Shown: piece by piece, positions 46,906 to 55,403 of the stretch | Numbering within the stretch: the stretch's first letter is position 1 | How the letters are laid out: every line of letters starts with the position of its first letter | DNA from: Sphingomonas sp. LT1P40 | GTDB lineage: Bacteria; Pseudomonadota; Alphaproteobacteria; Sphingomonadales; Sphingomonadaceae | Length of the DNA: 64,000 bases | Assembly: GCF_036663835.1 (NCBI RefSeq) | Contig: NZ_JAXOJT010000002.1 | Location: 248,001 to 312,000, forward strand | Direction: 5' to 3' | Position numbers and translations under genes: made by a program | The notes under the pieces: model-generated | Told to the model about the DNA's origin: nothing | Database searches by the model: none | Seen by the model: the letters and a program-made list of their open reading frames with translations, nothing else

Positions 46906-47937
46906 ATGACCTCCAGCGCGCGAATCGCCGTCGATGCGATGGGCGGCGACGAGGGGCTGGCGGTGATGCTCGCCGGGGTTGCGCGTGCGCGACGCCGGTA
47001 CGATGACATGCGCTTCCTGCTGGTGGGCGACGAGGCCGCGATTCGTGAGGGCCTGAAATCGCACCCTAATCTGACCGCTGCGTCGGAAATCGTGCACGCG
47101 CCCGACGTGGTGAGTTCGAGCGAAAAGCCGAGTCAGGCGATTCGGCGCGCCAAGACGACATCTATGGGCATCGCGATCGATCTGGTGAAACGCGGCGAGG
47201 CCGGAGCGGCGGTATCGTCCGGCAACACCGGCGCACTGATGGCGATGGCTAAATTGTCGCTGCGCACCATGCCCGGCATCGACCGGCCTGCGCTGGCCGC
47301 CCGCATGCCTACGTTGGGCGCAAACGATGTGGTGATGCTCGATCTAGGCGCGAACACCGAAGTCGATACGCGCAATCTGGTGCAATTCGCGGTGATGGGT
47401 GCGGCCTATGCGCGCACCGTACTCGACCTGGAGGCGCCCCGCGTCGCGTTGCTGAATATCGGCACCGAGGAGTTGAAGGGCACCGACATCATCCGCGATG
47501 CCGCGGCGCAACTGCGTGCGGCGAAGCACCTGCCGCTGACTTTTACCGGCTTTATCGAGGGCAATGCGCTGTCGCGTGGCGATGTCGATGTCATCGTGTG
47601 CGATGGCTTTTCCGGCAATATCGCGCTCAAGACGATCGAGGGCACGGCACGCTTCGTCGCCGACCTGCTGCGCCGGGCTTTTTCCAGCTCGATCCGTTCC
47701 AAGATCGGCTTTCTGATCTCCAAACCGGCGACCGAGCTGCTCAAGCATCATCTCGATCCGAATATCCATAACGGTGCGGTGTTCCTCGGCCTGAACGGCA
47801 TCGTCGTGAAGAGTCACGGCAGTGCGACCGAGATCGGCGTCGAGACCGCGATCGGCGTGGCGGCAAAGATGGTGCGCGACGACCTGACCAGGCGAATCGC
47901 CGAGGATCTGGGTAATTTCGAGGCCCAGGCCGCATGA
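46906..47937 (+). CDS. plsX: Phosphate acyltransferase PlsX
   Basis: PlsX makes acyl phosphate from acyl-ACP, the acyl donor for PlsY in phospholipid synthesis. The 343-residue protein has [11 protein letters not shown] at the start, [26 protein letters not shown] and [13 protein letters not shown], all family blocks. AGGGAG lies upstream of ATG 46906. Its stop overlaps fabH (ATGA). Confidence 0.97.
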   Translation: MTSSARIAVDAMGGDEGLAVMLAGVARARRRYDDMRFLLVGDEAAIREGLKSHPNLTAASEIVHAPDVVSSSEKPSQAIRRAKTTSMGIAIDLVKRGEAGAAVSSGNTGALMAMAKLSLRTMPGIDRPALAARMPTLGANDVVMLDLGANTEVDTRNLVQFAVMGAAYARTVLDLEAPRVALLNIGTEELKGTDIIRDAAAQLRAAKHLPLTFTGFIEGNALSRGDVDVIVCDGFSGNIALKTIEGTARFVADLLRRAFSSSIRSKIGFLISKPATELLKHHLDPNIHNGAVFLGLNGIVVKSHGSATEIGVETAIGVAAKMVRDDLTRRIAEDLGNFEAQAA

Positions 47938-48914
47938 GCACGTTGGTTCGACGGGCTGTGATTACGGGCACCGGATCGGCACTACCGCCGCACCGGGTGT
48001 CGAATGCCGAACTGGCGGAACGCGTCGATACCAGCGACGAGTGGATCGTCGCGCGCACCGGCATCCGTTTTCGCCATATCGCCGGCCCCGGCGAGACCAC
48101 CGCGACGCTGGCGACCGATGCGGCGAAAGCGGCGCTGGCCGCCGCCGGGACAGCCGCCGCCGATATCGACCTGATCGTGCTGGCCACCGCGACCCCAGAC
48201 CAGACCTTTCCCGCCAGCGCGACCAAGGTGCAGGCTGCGCTTGGCATCGACGATTGCGTGGCGTTCGACGTCGCGGCGGTCTGTTCGGGCTTCCTTTATG
48301 CGGTGCAGGTGGCGGAGAGCATGATCCGCGCCGGTTCCGCCATCCGCGCACTGGTGATCGGCGCGGAGACGTTCAGTCGAATACTTGACTGGGAAGATCG
48401 TGCGACCTGCGTGTTGTTCGGCGACGGTGCCGGCGCGATCGTGCTGGAGGCGCAGGAAACCGCGGTCGAAGGTGGGCGGGGGGTGTTGACGACCAAGCTT
48501 CACGCGGATGGGCGGCACAACCAACTGCTCTATGTCGATGGCGGGCCGTCGACCACCGGCACCGTCGGCAAGCTGCGGATGAAGGGCAAGGAAGTGTTCC
48601 GCCATGCCGTGGTCAATCTGGCGGCGGTGATGAACGAGAGCCTGGGCGTGCTCGGACTGACCGCTGCGGATGTCGACTGGGTGGTGCCGCATCAGGCGAA
48701 CGCCCGAATTCTGGATGCGACGGCGAAGAAGCTGGGACTGGCCCCCGAAAAGGTGATCGTGACGGTCGACCAGCACGCCAACACCTCGGCCGCATCGGTG
48801 CCGCTAGCGCTCGACACGGCGGTGCGCGACGGGCGGATCAAGCGTGGCGACCTGCTGGTGCTGGAGGCCATGGGCGGCGGGTTCACCTGGGGTGCGGCGG
48901 TTGTGCGGTTCTGA
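47934..48914 (+). CDS. fabH: 3-oxoacyl-ACP synthase III (FabH)
   Basis: FabH condenses acetyl-CoA with malonyl-ACP to start fatty acid synthesis. In the 326 residues the catalytic triad is visible: Cys117 in [10 protein letters not shown], His in [11 protein letters not shown], and Asn in [14 protein letters not shown]. The N-terminal [17 protein letters not shown] is also typical. It is translationally coupled to plsX. Confidence 0.97.
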   Translation: MSTLVRRAVITGTGSALPPHRVSNAELAERVDTSDEWIVARTGIRFRHIAGPGETTATLATDAAKAALAAAGTAAADIDLIVLATATPDQTFPASATKVQAALGIDDCVAFDVAAVCSGFLYAVQVAESMIRAGSAIRALVIGAETFSRILDWEDRATCVLFGDGAGAIVLEAQETAVEGGRGVLTTKLHADGRHNQLLYVDGGPSTTGTVGKLRMKGKEVFRHAVVNLAAVMNESLGVLGLTAADVDWVVPHQANARILDATAKKLGLAPEKVIVTVDQHANTSAASVPLALDTAVRDGRIKRGDLLVLEAMGGGFTWGAAVVRF

Positions 48915-48952
48915 TTGCACGCTTTTTTGGTGCGCTTTGTCGTCACGATAGC

Positions 48953-48992
48953 GTAACGATGGTTGCACCGTTACTTCCATGTGTTACGGTGC
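48953..48992. promoter_or_regulatory. Nested inverted repeats in the ihfA leader
   Basis: GTAACG (48953-48958) pairs with CGTTAC (48969-48974), and GCACCGT (48965-48971) pairs with ACGGTGC (48986-48992). The two alternative hairpins share bases and cannot both form, and they lie 30 to 70 bases before the ihfA ATG. A regulatory site or attenuator is possible; there is no direct evidence. Confidence 0.3.
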
Positions 48993-49022
48993 GAAGACGG
49001 CCGTGACGCGGAGAATTTATTG

Positions 49023-49322
49023 ATGGCCAACGCTGCGACCCTGACCCGAGCGGACCTTGCCGATGCACTGCATCGAGAGGTGGGTTTGTCGCGTGCCGAT
49101 GCGTCGCGGATGGTCGAACAGATTTTGCGCCATATGTGCGAAGCGCTCGCCAAGGGCGAGAATGTCAAGATTTCCGGTTTCGGCAGCTTCATCCTGCGCG
49201 ACAAGGGAGAGCGGATCGGCCGCAATCCCAAGACCGGTGTCGAAGTTCCGATCGCGCCACGCCGCGTGCTGACGTTCCGCGCCAGCCAGATGTTGCGCGA
49301 CCGGATCGTCGACGGGGGATGA
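49023..49322 (+). CDS. ihfA: Integration host factor subunit alpha
   Basis: A 99-residue DNA-bending protein that pairs with IHF beta. I chose ATG 49023 ([16 protein letters not shown]), as longer starts add a non-homologous extension. It shows [14 protein letters not shown], then the IHF/HU arm [20 protein letters not shown] with the intercalating proline. It is followed by merR 1 bp after its stop, a standard alphaproteobacterial pair. Confidence 0.94.
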   Translation: MANAATLTRADLADALHREVGLSRADASRMVEQILRHMCEALAKGENVKISGFGSFILRDKGERIGRNPKTGVEVPIAPRRVLTFRASQMLRDRIVDGG

Positions 49323-49323
49323 T

Positions 49324-49650
49324 ATGGGCACGGGTCCGGAGAAAGGGCCTAACGCCTTTCGGACGATCGGCGAACTTGCGCAGGAAATCGGTCGTCCGCA
49401 GCATATATTGAGATATTGGGAAGGGCGTTTCCCGCAACTGCGGCCGCTCCAGCGCGCCGGCGGGCGACGTTATTACCGGCCCGACGATGTCGCGCTGGTG
49501 CGGCGCATCGATGCGCTGCTCACGCGCGAAGGCTACACGATTCGTGGCGTACAGCGGCTGTTGGCGGCGGAACGCGGCGGACGCGGGCAGCCCGAATCGC
49601 TGGCCGCGGTCCGCGACGCGTTGTCGCAGGCGTTGAAAGACGATGGTTAG
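49324..49650 (+). CDS. MerR-family transcriptional regulator
   Basis: The 108-residue protein has a MerR winged helix at about 12-80: FRTIGELAQEIGRPQHILRY, then the wing GGRRYYRPDDVALVRRI. It lacks the long coiled coil and metal-binding cysteines of classical MerR sensors, so its signal is unknown. GGGGG upstream of ATG 49324 supports the start. Its end overlaps the convergent GH43 gene by 4 nt. Confidence 0.9.
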   Translation: MGTGPEKGPNAFRTIGELAQEIGRPQHILRYWEGRFPQLRPLQRAGGRRYYRPDDVALVRRIDALLTREGYTIRGVQRLLAAERGGRGQPESLAAVRDALSQALKDDG

Positions 49651-51467
49651 CGAATAGGCATCGGCTTGCTCCGTGTGGAGACGCCGGTTTCGTTGAATGC
49701 CTCTACCGCCGCATAATAACCGACTCCGACATTCAGCGCGCGGACATCCAGTTTCGCGGTCGGGTCGCCGCCCAGCTCGTCGGCGAAGACCTGATAGGCC
49801 AGCGTCAGGCGATCAGGACGCACCCCCCACATCACATTATAGCCGATTGCTCCCGGCACCTTGCGCCATGTCACCCGCGCGTTGCGTTCGTCCTTGTCGC
49901 GCACCGCCGCGACGCCGGCGGGGATGGCGGGTACGGCACCGTCGGCATTGCCGAATACGCGCAGGTCGCTGATCGCCAGATGTGCGCCGCCGATATGGCC
50001 GTGGACATAACGGACGTAACGAACCTTGGCGGGCTTGCTCAACTGGAAATAGGCGTTCGGGCGGTCGCGGCGCGGAGCTTCGGTTTCGGCGAGCTTCGAC
50101 CAGCGTTTGCCGTCCGCCGACCCCTCCAGCCGAAACTCGGTGTAGATATCCGGCGCATCGGCGTAGCGCCCCGATTTGTAATCAGCGAAATTGACTTGAA
50201 TCGCGCGCACGGTCTTGGCCGCGCCCAGATCCATCGTCAGCGTCTCGCCCGGCTTCTTGCTCGCTGCGACCCAGAAGGTGCGCGGATTCTCATCCGCTGC
50301 CCGCGCCGTATCGAACTCGCCCAGCGTCGAGGACGCGATCAGTTGCTTGCGATAGGACAGCAGCATCCACCCGGTGAACAGCGACTCGATGTCGTCTACC
50401 TTCGCCGTCGGTGCCCAATGCGGGAAATCGCCGAAGCGCGACGAGGACCACATCTGCCCGTCCGCCTCGAACCGCGTCGGGAACATGTTGATGCGCCGCT
50501 CGAACGTCCAGTTATGCCCCAGCCACGGCGTGCCGGTATTCCACCAATTGCCGTGGATATCGTCGAAGGTGGAGCCATGCCCCGCGCCCTCGACAAACCC
50601 GCCGGGTTTGTATGCGACGGGGTTCCATGGCGCATATTCCCACGGGCCGAGCGGTGACTTCGACGTGTAGGTGCCGTTGGCATAGGCGTTATATTCGGTG
50701 CCGGGCGCGCCGTACTGAAGGTAATAGGTGCCGGCGACCTTGGTCATCCACGCCCCCTCCATAAACGGCTTGATCGGGGTGCCGTTGGGCAAGGTGCCGC
50801 TATGGTCCTGCCCGAAGCGTTCCCAGCCATGCTTGTCCGGGTGGAGCGCGAACATCGTCTGCGCCTTGCCCTTGTAGATCAGCTTGCCGTCCTTGAACTC
50901 GATTTCCATGCCGTAGAGCGGGAAGACGTTGGACGAGTTCCAATACATGTACCATTTGCCGTCATCGTCGAGGAACAGCGCCGGATCCCACGGGCCGGGC
51001 GGGATCTGCCCGCTTTCGATCTTTTCCTCCTCGCCCGGCCGCACTTGCCCCGGCAAACGCGGCATGCGGCGGACGTGATAGTCGAGCTTGCCCGTTTCCG
51101 GCGCGTCGGAGACGTAGATCGCGCCCGGCTCCATCATCGACGGCATCAGATACAGGCGCTCGCCATCGGACCAGGCGGCGGGAGCGACGAAGCTGTCATT
51201 TTCCCAGCGGCTGGGGGTGATGAATTTCCAGTCGACCAGATCGGTCGAGCGCCAATAGCCGTCGGCCAGCGTCTGGAAGAGATAATAGGCACCCTTGTGC
51301 CGCACGATCACCGGATCGGCGCCGGTGCGGTAGGAGATGCCCTCGTTGATCTGCTCGAAATTATAGCGGTAATCGATGTCGATCGGGTTGGCGTAGCTGC
51401 GCTTCGCTTGCTGCGCGCTGGCGGCAGTGGCGGTCAGCGCGGCAATGAGGATGGCGTGCTTGAGCAT
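49647..51467 (-). CDS. Exported glycoside hydrolase family 43 protein with F5/8C and Fn3 modules
   Basis: 606 residues from ATG 51467 (GGGAGAG upstream). Signal peptide (MLKHAILIAALTATAASAQ), then a five-bladed-propeller GH43-like domain (about 25-360) starting near TGADPVIVRHKGAYYLFQT, with GPWDPALFLDDDGKWYMYW and KPFMEGAWMTKVAGTYYLQY. A F5/8 type C-like carbohydrate-binding region (about 385-510) and an Fn3-like domain close the protein. GH43 members mostly cleave arabinose- or xylose-containing polymers; the substrate here is not known. Third gene of the Oar-like receptor operon, 2 nt after the DUF6445 stop. Confidence 0.88.
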   Translation of the reverse strand: MLKHAILIAALTATAASAQQAKRSYANPIDIDYRYNFEQINEGISYRTGADPVIVRHKGAYYLFQTLADGYWRSTDLVDWKFITPSRWENDSFVAPAAWSDGERLYLMPSMMEPGAIYVSDAPETGKLDYHVRRMPRLPGQVRPGEEEKIESGQIPPGPWDPALFLDDDGKWYMYWNSSNVFPLYGMEIEFKDGKLIYKGKAQTMFALHPDKHGWERFGQDHSGTLPNGTPIKPFMEGAWMTKVAGTYYLQYGAPGTEYNAYANGTYTSKSPLGPWEYAPWNPVAYKPGGFVEGAGHGSTFDDIHGNWWNTGTPWLGHNWTFERRINMFPTRFEADGQMWSSSRFGDFPHWAPTAKVDDIESLFTGWMLLSYRKQLIASSTLGEFDTARAADENPRTFWVAASKKPGETLTMDLGAAKTVRAIQVNFADYKSGRYADAPDIYTEFRLEGSADGKRWSKLAETEAPRRDRPNAYFQLSKPAKVRYVRYVHGHIGGAHLAISDLRVFGNADGAVPAIPAGVAAVRDKDERNARVTWRKVPGAIGYNVMWGVRPDRLTLAYQVFADELGGDPTAKLDVRALNVGVGYYAAVEAFNETGVSTRSKPMPIR

Positions 51468-51469
51468 GT

Positions 51470-52150
51470 TCACTCTCCCTTGATCCGCACGAACAAATTG
51501 GCAGTTAGCCGCCCGCGGCGCGGATCTTCGCTGATCGTCATGTTCGGCGGGATAATTCCCGAATGGAGCTGGGCGCCGCGATAGATGACGAGCCGGTCGG
51601 GAACGGCTTCGACACGGCCGGTCTGTGCGTAGCGCGCGTTGCTGGCGTTGATGTACCCGGTCATCGCCGCGCTGTCGGCTTTGGCCGCCTCGACAAAGGC
51701 GGGGAGGTTAGCTTCGGTGACCAGTTCGATCCCGGTGCTTTGCTGGCGGTAGAATGCGGTGCCGGTGTCCGGCGTATCGCCGAGATAGTGGAGCAAAGCG
51801 AGATAGTTCGGGTCGGTCGAGTCGAAATGCGGCACGCGCTGTGGTCCGCCCAGTGCCGTCGGATGCGTAGTGACGATCGAAAAGCTCGCCTCGACCAGAT
51901 CGAAGGATTCGGCATCGAACGCGCCGCCGATATAGGGCGCGGCGGCTTCGAGCAGCGCATCGGCATAGGCCATGGCGGCGTTGTCGGCTTCGTCGAAAAT
52001 GCGGCGAAGGCCGGGATAATAGGTCTGGCTGACGGGGAAGGGCGCGAGCGCGGCGGCAATGTCGACGATTTCGCGCAGGTTACCGGTGACGGCATCCACC
52101 ACCACGACCGGCGAGCCTGACGATCCGAAGCGATGCAGCGCGGGCTTCAT
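51470..52150 (-). CDS. DUF6445-family protein, 2-oxoglutarate/Fe(II) oxygenase-like
   Basis: 226 residues from ATG 52150, preceded by GGGAGC. The protein has His108-x-Asp110 in VPHFDSTD, His196 in GAQLHSGI and Arg214 in RGRLTANLF. This is the metal triad and 2-oxoglutarate-binding arginine pattern of Fe(II) oxygenases such as prolyl hydroxylases. The family DUF6445 is common near TonB-dependent receptors in sphingomonads and Caulobacter relatives (general knowledge). No signal peptide, so it acts in the cytoplasm. Substrate is unknown. It sits between the receptor and GH43. Confidence 0.8.
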   Translation of the reverse strand: MKPALHRFGSSGSPVVVVDAVTGNLREIVDIAAALAPFPVSQTYYPGLRRIFDEADNAAMAYADALLEAAAPYIGGAFDAESFDLVEASFSIVTTHPTALGGPQRVPHFDSTDPNYLALLHYLGDTPDTGTAFYRQQSTGIELVTEANLPAFVEAAKADSAAMTGYINASNARYAQTGRVEAVPDRLVIYRGAQLHSGIIPPNMTISEDPRRGRLTANLFVRIKGE

Positions 52151-52161
52151 GCCAGCTCCCG

Positions 52162-52199
52162 GAAAAAACAAGGGGAGAGAAGCCGTGGCTTCCCTCCCC
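52162..52199 (-). terminator. Intrinsic terminator after the receptor gene, inside the operon
   Basis: Read on the minus strand, a 13-bp stem GGGGAGGGAAGCC / GGCTTCTCTCCCC (one G-U pair, 2-base loop) is followed by TTGTTTTTT. This is a textbook Rho-independent terminator, 19 bp after the receptor stop. Because the same-strand DUF6445 and GH43 genes follow with no clear promoter in the 12-bp gap, it probably lets through only part of the transcripts. Confidence 0.8.
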
Positions 52200-52217
52200 C
52201 AAAACCCGATCCGAAGA

Positions 52218-55184
52218 TCAGAACTTGTACTTCAGACCCGCCTGGAAAGTGCGGGCATAACCGACCGTGCTGTTTTCTTCGCGCGGCGGGTTCGAGCCCG
52301 AGCCGGCTCCCCAGGTCGAATAGTTGCGGTTGACCGAGTCGAAGACGTTGAAGACTTCGAAATCCGCCGTCAGTTCGCCGCCGACACCGGGAACAGTGAA
52401 CGTCTTGGCGATGCGCACGTCCAGATTCTTGTATGCGATCTTCTGCTTCGGGCTGAGCACGCCGCCGTCGTTGTAATAGAAGCAGCCGCCACAATTGGCC
52501 GGTGGGGTCCGACCGAAATCGACATTGCCGAAACGCGGTCCCGATGCCAGCGTCCCCGTACCCGAAATCTGGAAGCCCCAAGGGAGATCGCCGATCGCCG
52601 TGGCGACGAAGCGCCAGCGTTCCAGCCCCTTGGTCGGCTGCCAGCCATAGGCGTCCTGACGCCCGGCGTTGAACATCTGACCTTCGCCGAAGTCGATGCC
52701 CTGGTTGGATTTTGCATCCGAGATGGTCAGCGCGGCGGTCGCGCCCCAGCCCGAATCCTTGGTATAGGTCTTGTCGGCGGTCAGATAGATCGCCGAGTAA
52801 CGCTGCTCGCCATTGCTCGATCCGATATTCAGGCGTCCGGTATAGCCCGGAACCTGACCGCCGCCCGCCGGGAAGTTGTCCCGCACCCAGGCGTCGCCAC
52901 CATCGGTGTAATTGCCGTTCGGCTGGCGATTGCCGCGCACGAAGATAAAGGCATCGTGCGAGCGGTTGTGCGCGAACGCCAGCGACAGTTGGACCGGACC
53001 CAACCGCTTGCGGATGCCTGCGGTGAACTGATCGGTAAACGGCACCTTGGCATCGTTGTTGATAACCCAGATATCGCCGCTCAGGCCGGTCTGCGCGACC
53101 GCAGTGCGCAGCGCATCGGGATCACGATAGGCCGGGTTCCACTGCAATTCGCCCGAGGCAAGATTGCCGCCCGGCTGCGTGCAGGCCGGAAGCCCGGTTG
53201 CGCCGCAGAAATTGACCGACGCATCGCTGCGAACATTGTTGAACAGCGTTTCCAGCGCGGCGAGATAGAAGATGTTCCGGTCATAATAGCGACCGGCACC
53301 GGCAAACAGGATCAGATCGCGGTCGCCATTGACGTCATACGAGACGCCGATACGCGGCTGAAACGCGCCGAGGAATGCTTTACGCTTGGTCCCGTCGGTG
53401 ATGTAGTTTTCCGGGTTGATGCCCGCCGCCTGCCATGGCTGATAGCTGCGCAGCGCGTTGGCGATCTTGGTCGGTGTGCGATAATTGTTGTTGAAGGCGT
53501 TCGACTCATAATCCCAGCGCAGGCCGAGATTGACGGTCCAGTGATCGTCGATCGTCCAGTCGTCCTGCACGAACAAGCCGACTTGGACATTGTCCGCTTC
53601 GATTGGTGTCGGTGGCAGCAGCGAGATTTGCGCGCGGAACGGAGTGCTGCTGCCCACATCGGTGAAATTCTGATACGCGTAACGATATGATCCGTTCGCA
53701 AAAGCGTCCTCGATGCGCGTCAGCGTGTTCATCGAAATCTTGATGCCGGTCTTCACCACATGGCTGTCCCAGCCGGTGTAGGTGAAGTTGTTCTTGAACG
53801 TGTAGCTCTCCTGCTCATTCACCTGCTGGAACGAGTTGGCGCCAAAGAAGAACAGATCGCTGCCGCCAACGCCGTTGGTCAGCACATACTCCGGACCCAC
53901 CGTGATCGTCGGCGTACCGGTGAAATTATTGAAATAGCTGAACGTCAGCTCGTTCAGGAATCCGTCGCCGCGATGCGCCCATTCCAGCTGATAGTTCTTG
54001 CTTTCGGTGCCGACGTCGCGGCCCTGTTCGAACGCGCGGTTGCCGCCATAATCCTTGACGTCGGTTTCCTGGCGCAGAAAGTAGCTGGCACTGATCGTGT
54101 CCGCATCAGATGCAAAGAGCGTCAGTTTCGCAAAATAGAGATCCTGGTTGAAATCGGACGCGAAACTGCCGCCGAAACGGTCGCGCAGCGAAGGGGGAAG
54201 CTCCGTGGCGGGATTGACGACCAGCGAGGGGCTGGTCTGGCGCGTACCTTCATAGGTGGCGAAGAAATGAAGCACGCCCGGAACGATCGGGCCGCCCAGA
54301 TCGGCACCGAACTGCCAGCGCTTGTAGTCTGGCTTGGCATTGGCGCCCGTTGGATTGTTGGCTTCGCCGGGACGGTCGAAGAATGGACGACCGTAAAAGG
54401 ATTTCGGAACGAACTTGCCGAACGCACCGCCGCTGAAATCCTCACCGCCGGTCTTGGTGATCGCAGTGATGATAGCGGAGCCGGAATTTTCGAATTCAGC
54501 CTTGAAGTTCTGCGTCTCGACGCGGAACTCCTGGATCGCGGACTGGGGGAAAGGATTGCCCTTCGAGAAGTTCTGGCCCGCGACGCCGCCAAAGCCGACC
54601 TGGCTCTTCTGGCTGGTGCCGTCGATGAAAACGTTGACGTTGCTCGAGCTGTTGCCGCCCGCCTGGATGCCGACATTGTCGCCAGCCGCCACCGTCACAC
54701 CCGGTGCAAGCGCAGCAAAGTTGAGGAAGTTGCGGCTGGTCTGCGGCAGGCTTTCGATCTGCTGCTGGCTGACGCTGGTGCCGATGGTGGCGCTACGCAC
54801 TTCGGTGCGGCTGCGGCTGCCCGTGACGACGACGTCTTCGCCTGTCGCCGCTTGCTCGGCTGCCCCGATATCCACATTCACGATCTGGCCGACGGGCAGC
54901 GAAACTTCCTGAGTCTCCTGCCCTTCGACCTCGACGCGATAGGTGCTGGGACGCAGGCCGACGACGGTGAAGCTGCCATCGGCGCGGGTGGTGGCAATGA
55001 CGGTGCGGCCGGTGACGGTGTCGGTCACGTTGACCTGCTGGCCGGCGGTGGCACCCTCGACGCGGCCCTGGAGGGTCGCGGTGGTCTGCGCCATCGCCGA
55101 CGTGCTGACCATCAGCGCGACGGCGAACGCCCCGGCGGAGACGCCACGGACCAGAATCGAACGCTTGCTACGGAAATCTTTCAT
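52218..55184 (-). CDS. TonB-dependent receptor, Oar-like, with carboxypeptidase-regulatory-like N-terminal domain
   Basis: 988 residues. Signal peptide ending at SAMA, then a carboxypeptidase-regulatory-like beta domain (about 35-110, GRVEGATAGQQVNVTDTVTG), a plug (about 118-255; NVFIDGTSQKSQV, IQEFRVETQNFKAEFENSGS), and a long outer-membrane barrel ending in the C-terminal Phe (LKYKF). Such receptors import sugars or oligopeptides with TonB energy. The LacI palindrome 38 bp upstream and the GH43 gene downstream point to a saccharide substrate. Start ATG 55184 has GGGGAG upstream. Confidence 0.93.
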   Translation of the reverse strand: MKDFRSKRSILVRGVSAGAFAVALMVSTSAMAQTTATLQGRVEGATAGQQVNVTDTVTGRTVIATTRADGSFTVVGLRPSTYRVEVEGQETQEVSLPVGQIVNVDIGAAEQAATGEDVVVTGSRSRTEVRSATIGTSVSQQQIESLPQTSRNFLNFAALAPGVTVAAGDNVGIQAGGNSSSNVNVFIDGTSQKSQVGFGGVAGQNFSKGNPFPQSAIQEFRVETQNFKAEFENSGSAIITAITKTGGEDFSGGAFGKFVPKSFYGRPFFDRPGEANNPTGANAKPDYKRWQFGADLGGPIVPGVLHFFATYEGTRQTSPSLVVNPATELPPSLRDRFGGSFASDFNQDLYFAKLTLFASDADTISASYFLRQETDVKDYGGNRAFEQGRDVGTESKNYQLEWAHRGDGFLNELTFSYFNNFTGTPTITVGPEYVLTNGVGGSDLFFFGANSFQQVNEQESYTFKNNFTYTGWDSHVVKTGIKISMNTLTRIEDAFANGSYRYAYQNFTDVGSSTPFRAQISLLPPTPIEADNVQVGLFVQDDWTIDDHWTVNLGLRWDYESNAFNNNYRTPTKIANALRSYQPWQAAGINPENYITDGTKRKAFLGAFQPRIGVSYDVNGDRDLILFAGAGRYYDRNIFYLAALETLFNNVRSDASVNFCGATGLPACTQPGGNLASGELQWNPAYRDPDALRTAVAQTGLSGDIWVINNDAKVPFTDQFTAGIRKRLGPVQLSLAFAHNRSHDAFIFVRGNRQPNGNYTDGGDAWVRDNFPAGGGQVPGYTGRLNIGSSNGEQRYSAIYLTADKTYTKDSGWGATAALTISDAKSNQGIDFGEGQMFNAGRQDAYGWQPTKGLERWRFVATAIGDLPWGFQISGTGTLASGPRFGNVDFGRTPPANCGGCFYYNDGGVLSPKQKIAYKNLDVRIAKTFTVPGVGGELTADFEVFNVFDSVNRNYSTWGAGSGSNPPREENSTVGYARTFQAGLKYKF

Positions 55185-55222
55185 ACATCTGCTCCCCTAA
55201 AGCACCGGCGCACATTCAGTTG

Positions 55223-55236
55223 TGTAACCGGTTACA
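55223..55236. promoter_or_regulatory. LacI-type operator upstream of the Oar-like receptor
   Basis: TGTAACCGGTTACA is a perfect 14-bp palindrome. It shares 13 of 14 bases with the site at 31014-31027. On the minus strand a perfect -35 TTGACA (RC of 55298-55303) is present, with a weak -10 TTTGGA 17 bases on; the operator lies downstream of them, between promoter and start codon. Confidence 0.8.
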
Positions 55237-55342
55237 ACACATGCGGCGTTTCTAAAGTCGCCTAGCGTACCTGATCCAAACGCCTTTGTGACTACGTTGT
55301 CAATCGCATTCTAGAGCGGGCGTGTCGGCGGCTGACGGCATA

Positions 55343-55365
55343 GCCCGGATGTGCGACATCCGGGC
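55343..55365. other. Hairpin after the amidohydrolase gene
   Basis: GCCCGGATGT (55343-55352) and ACATCCGGGC (55356-55365) form a 10-bp perfect stem with a 3-base loop, without a T-tract. Nearby at 55380-55396 is GGCACCGGGCTGGTACC, which resembles the core of the palindromic elements at 28 and 33 kb. Possible weak terminator of the amidohydrolase gene; the rest of this 219-bp gap holds only the receptor promoter and operator. Confidence 0.4.
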
Positions 55366-55403
55366 CACAGCGTGCTTTCGGCACCGGGCTGGTACCGCCT
55401 TGC

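Noticed and set aside
53760-55265. A 501-codon plus-strand frame opposite the receptor gene
   Set aside because: It covers the receptor signal peptide and plug on the other strand and runs over the operator. No start site or domain supports it.
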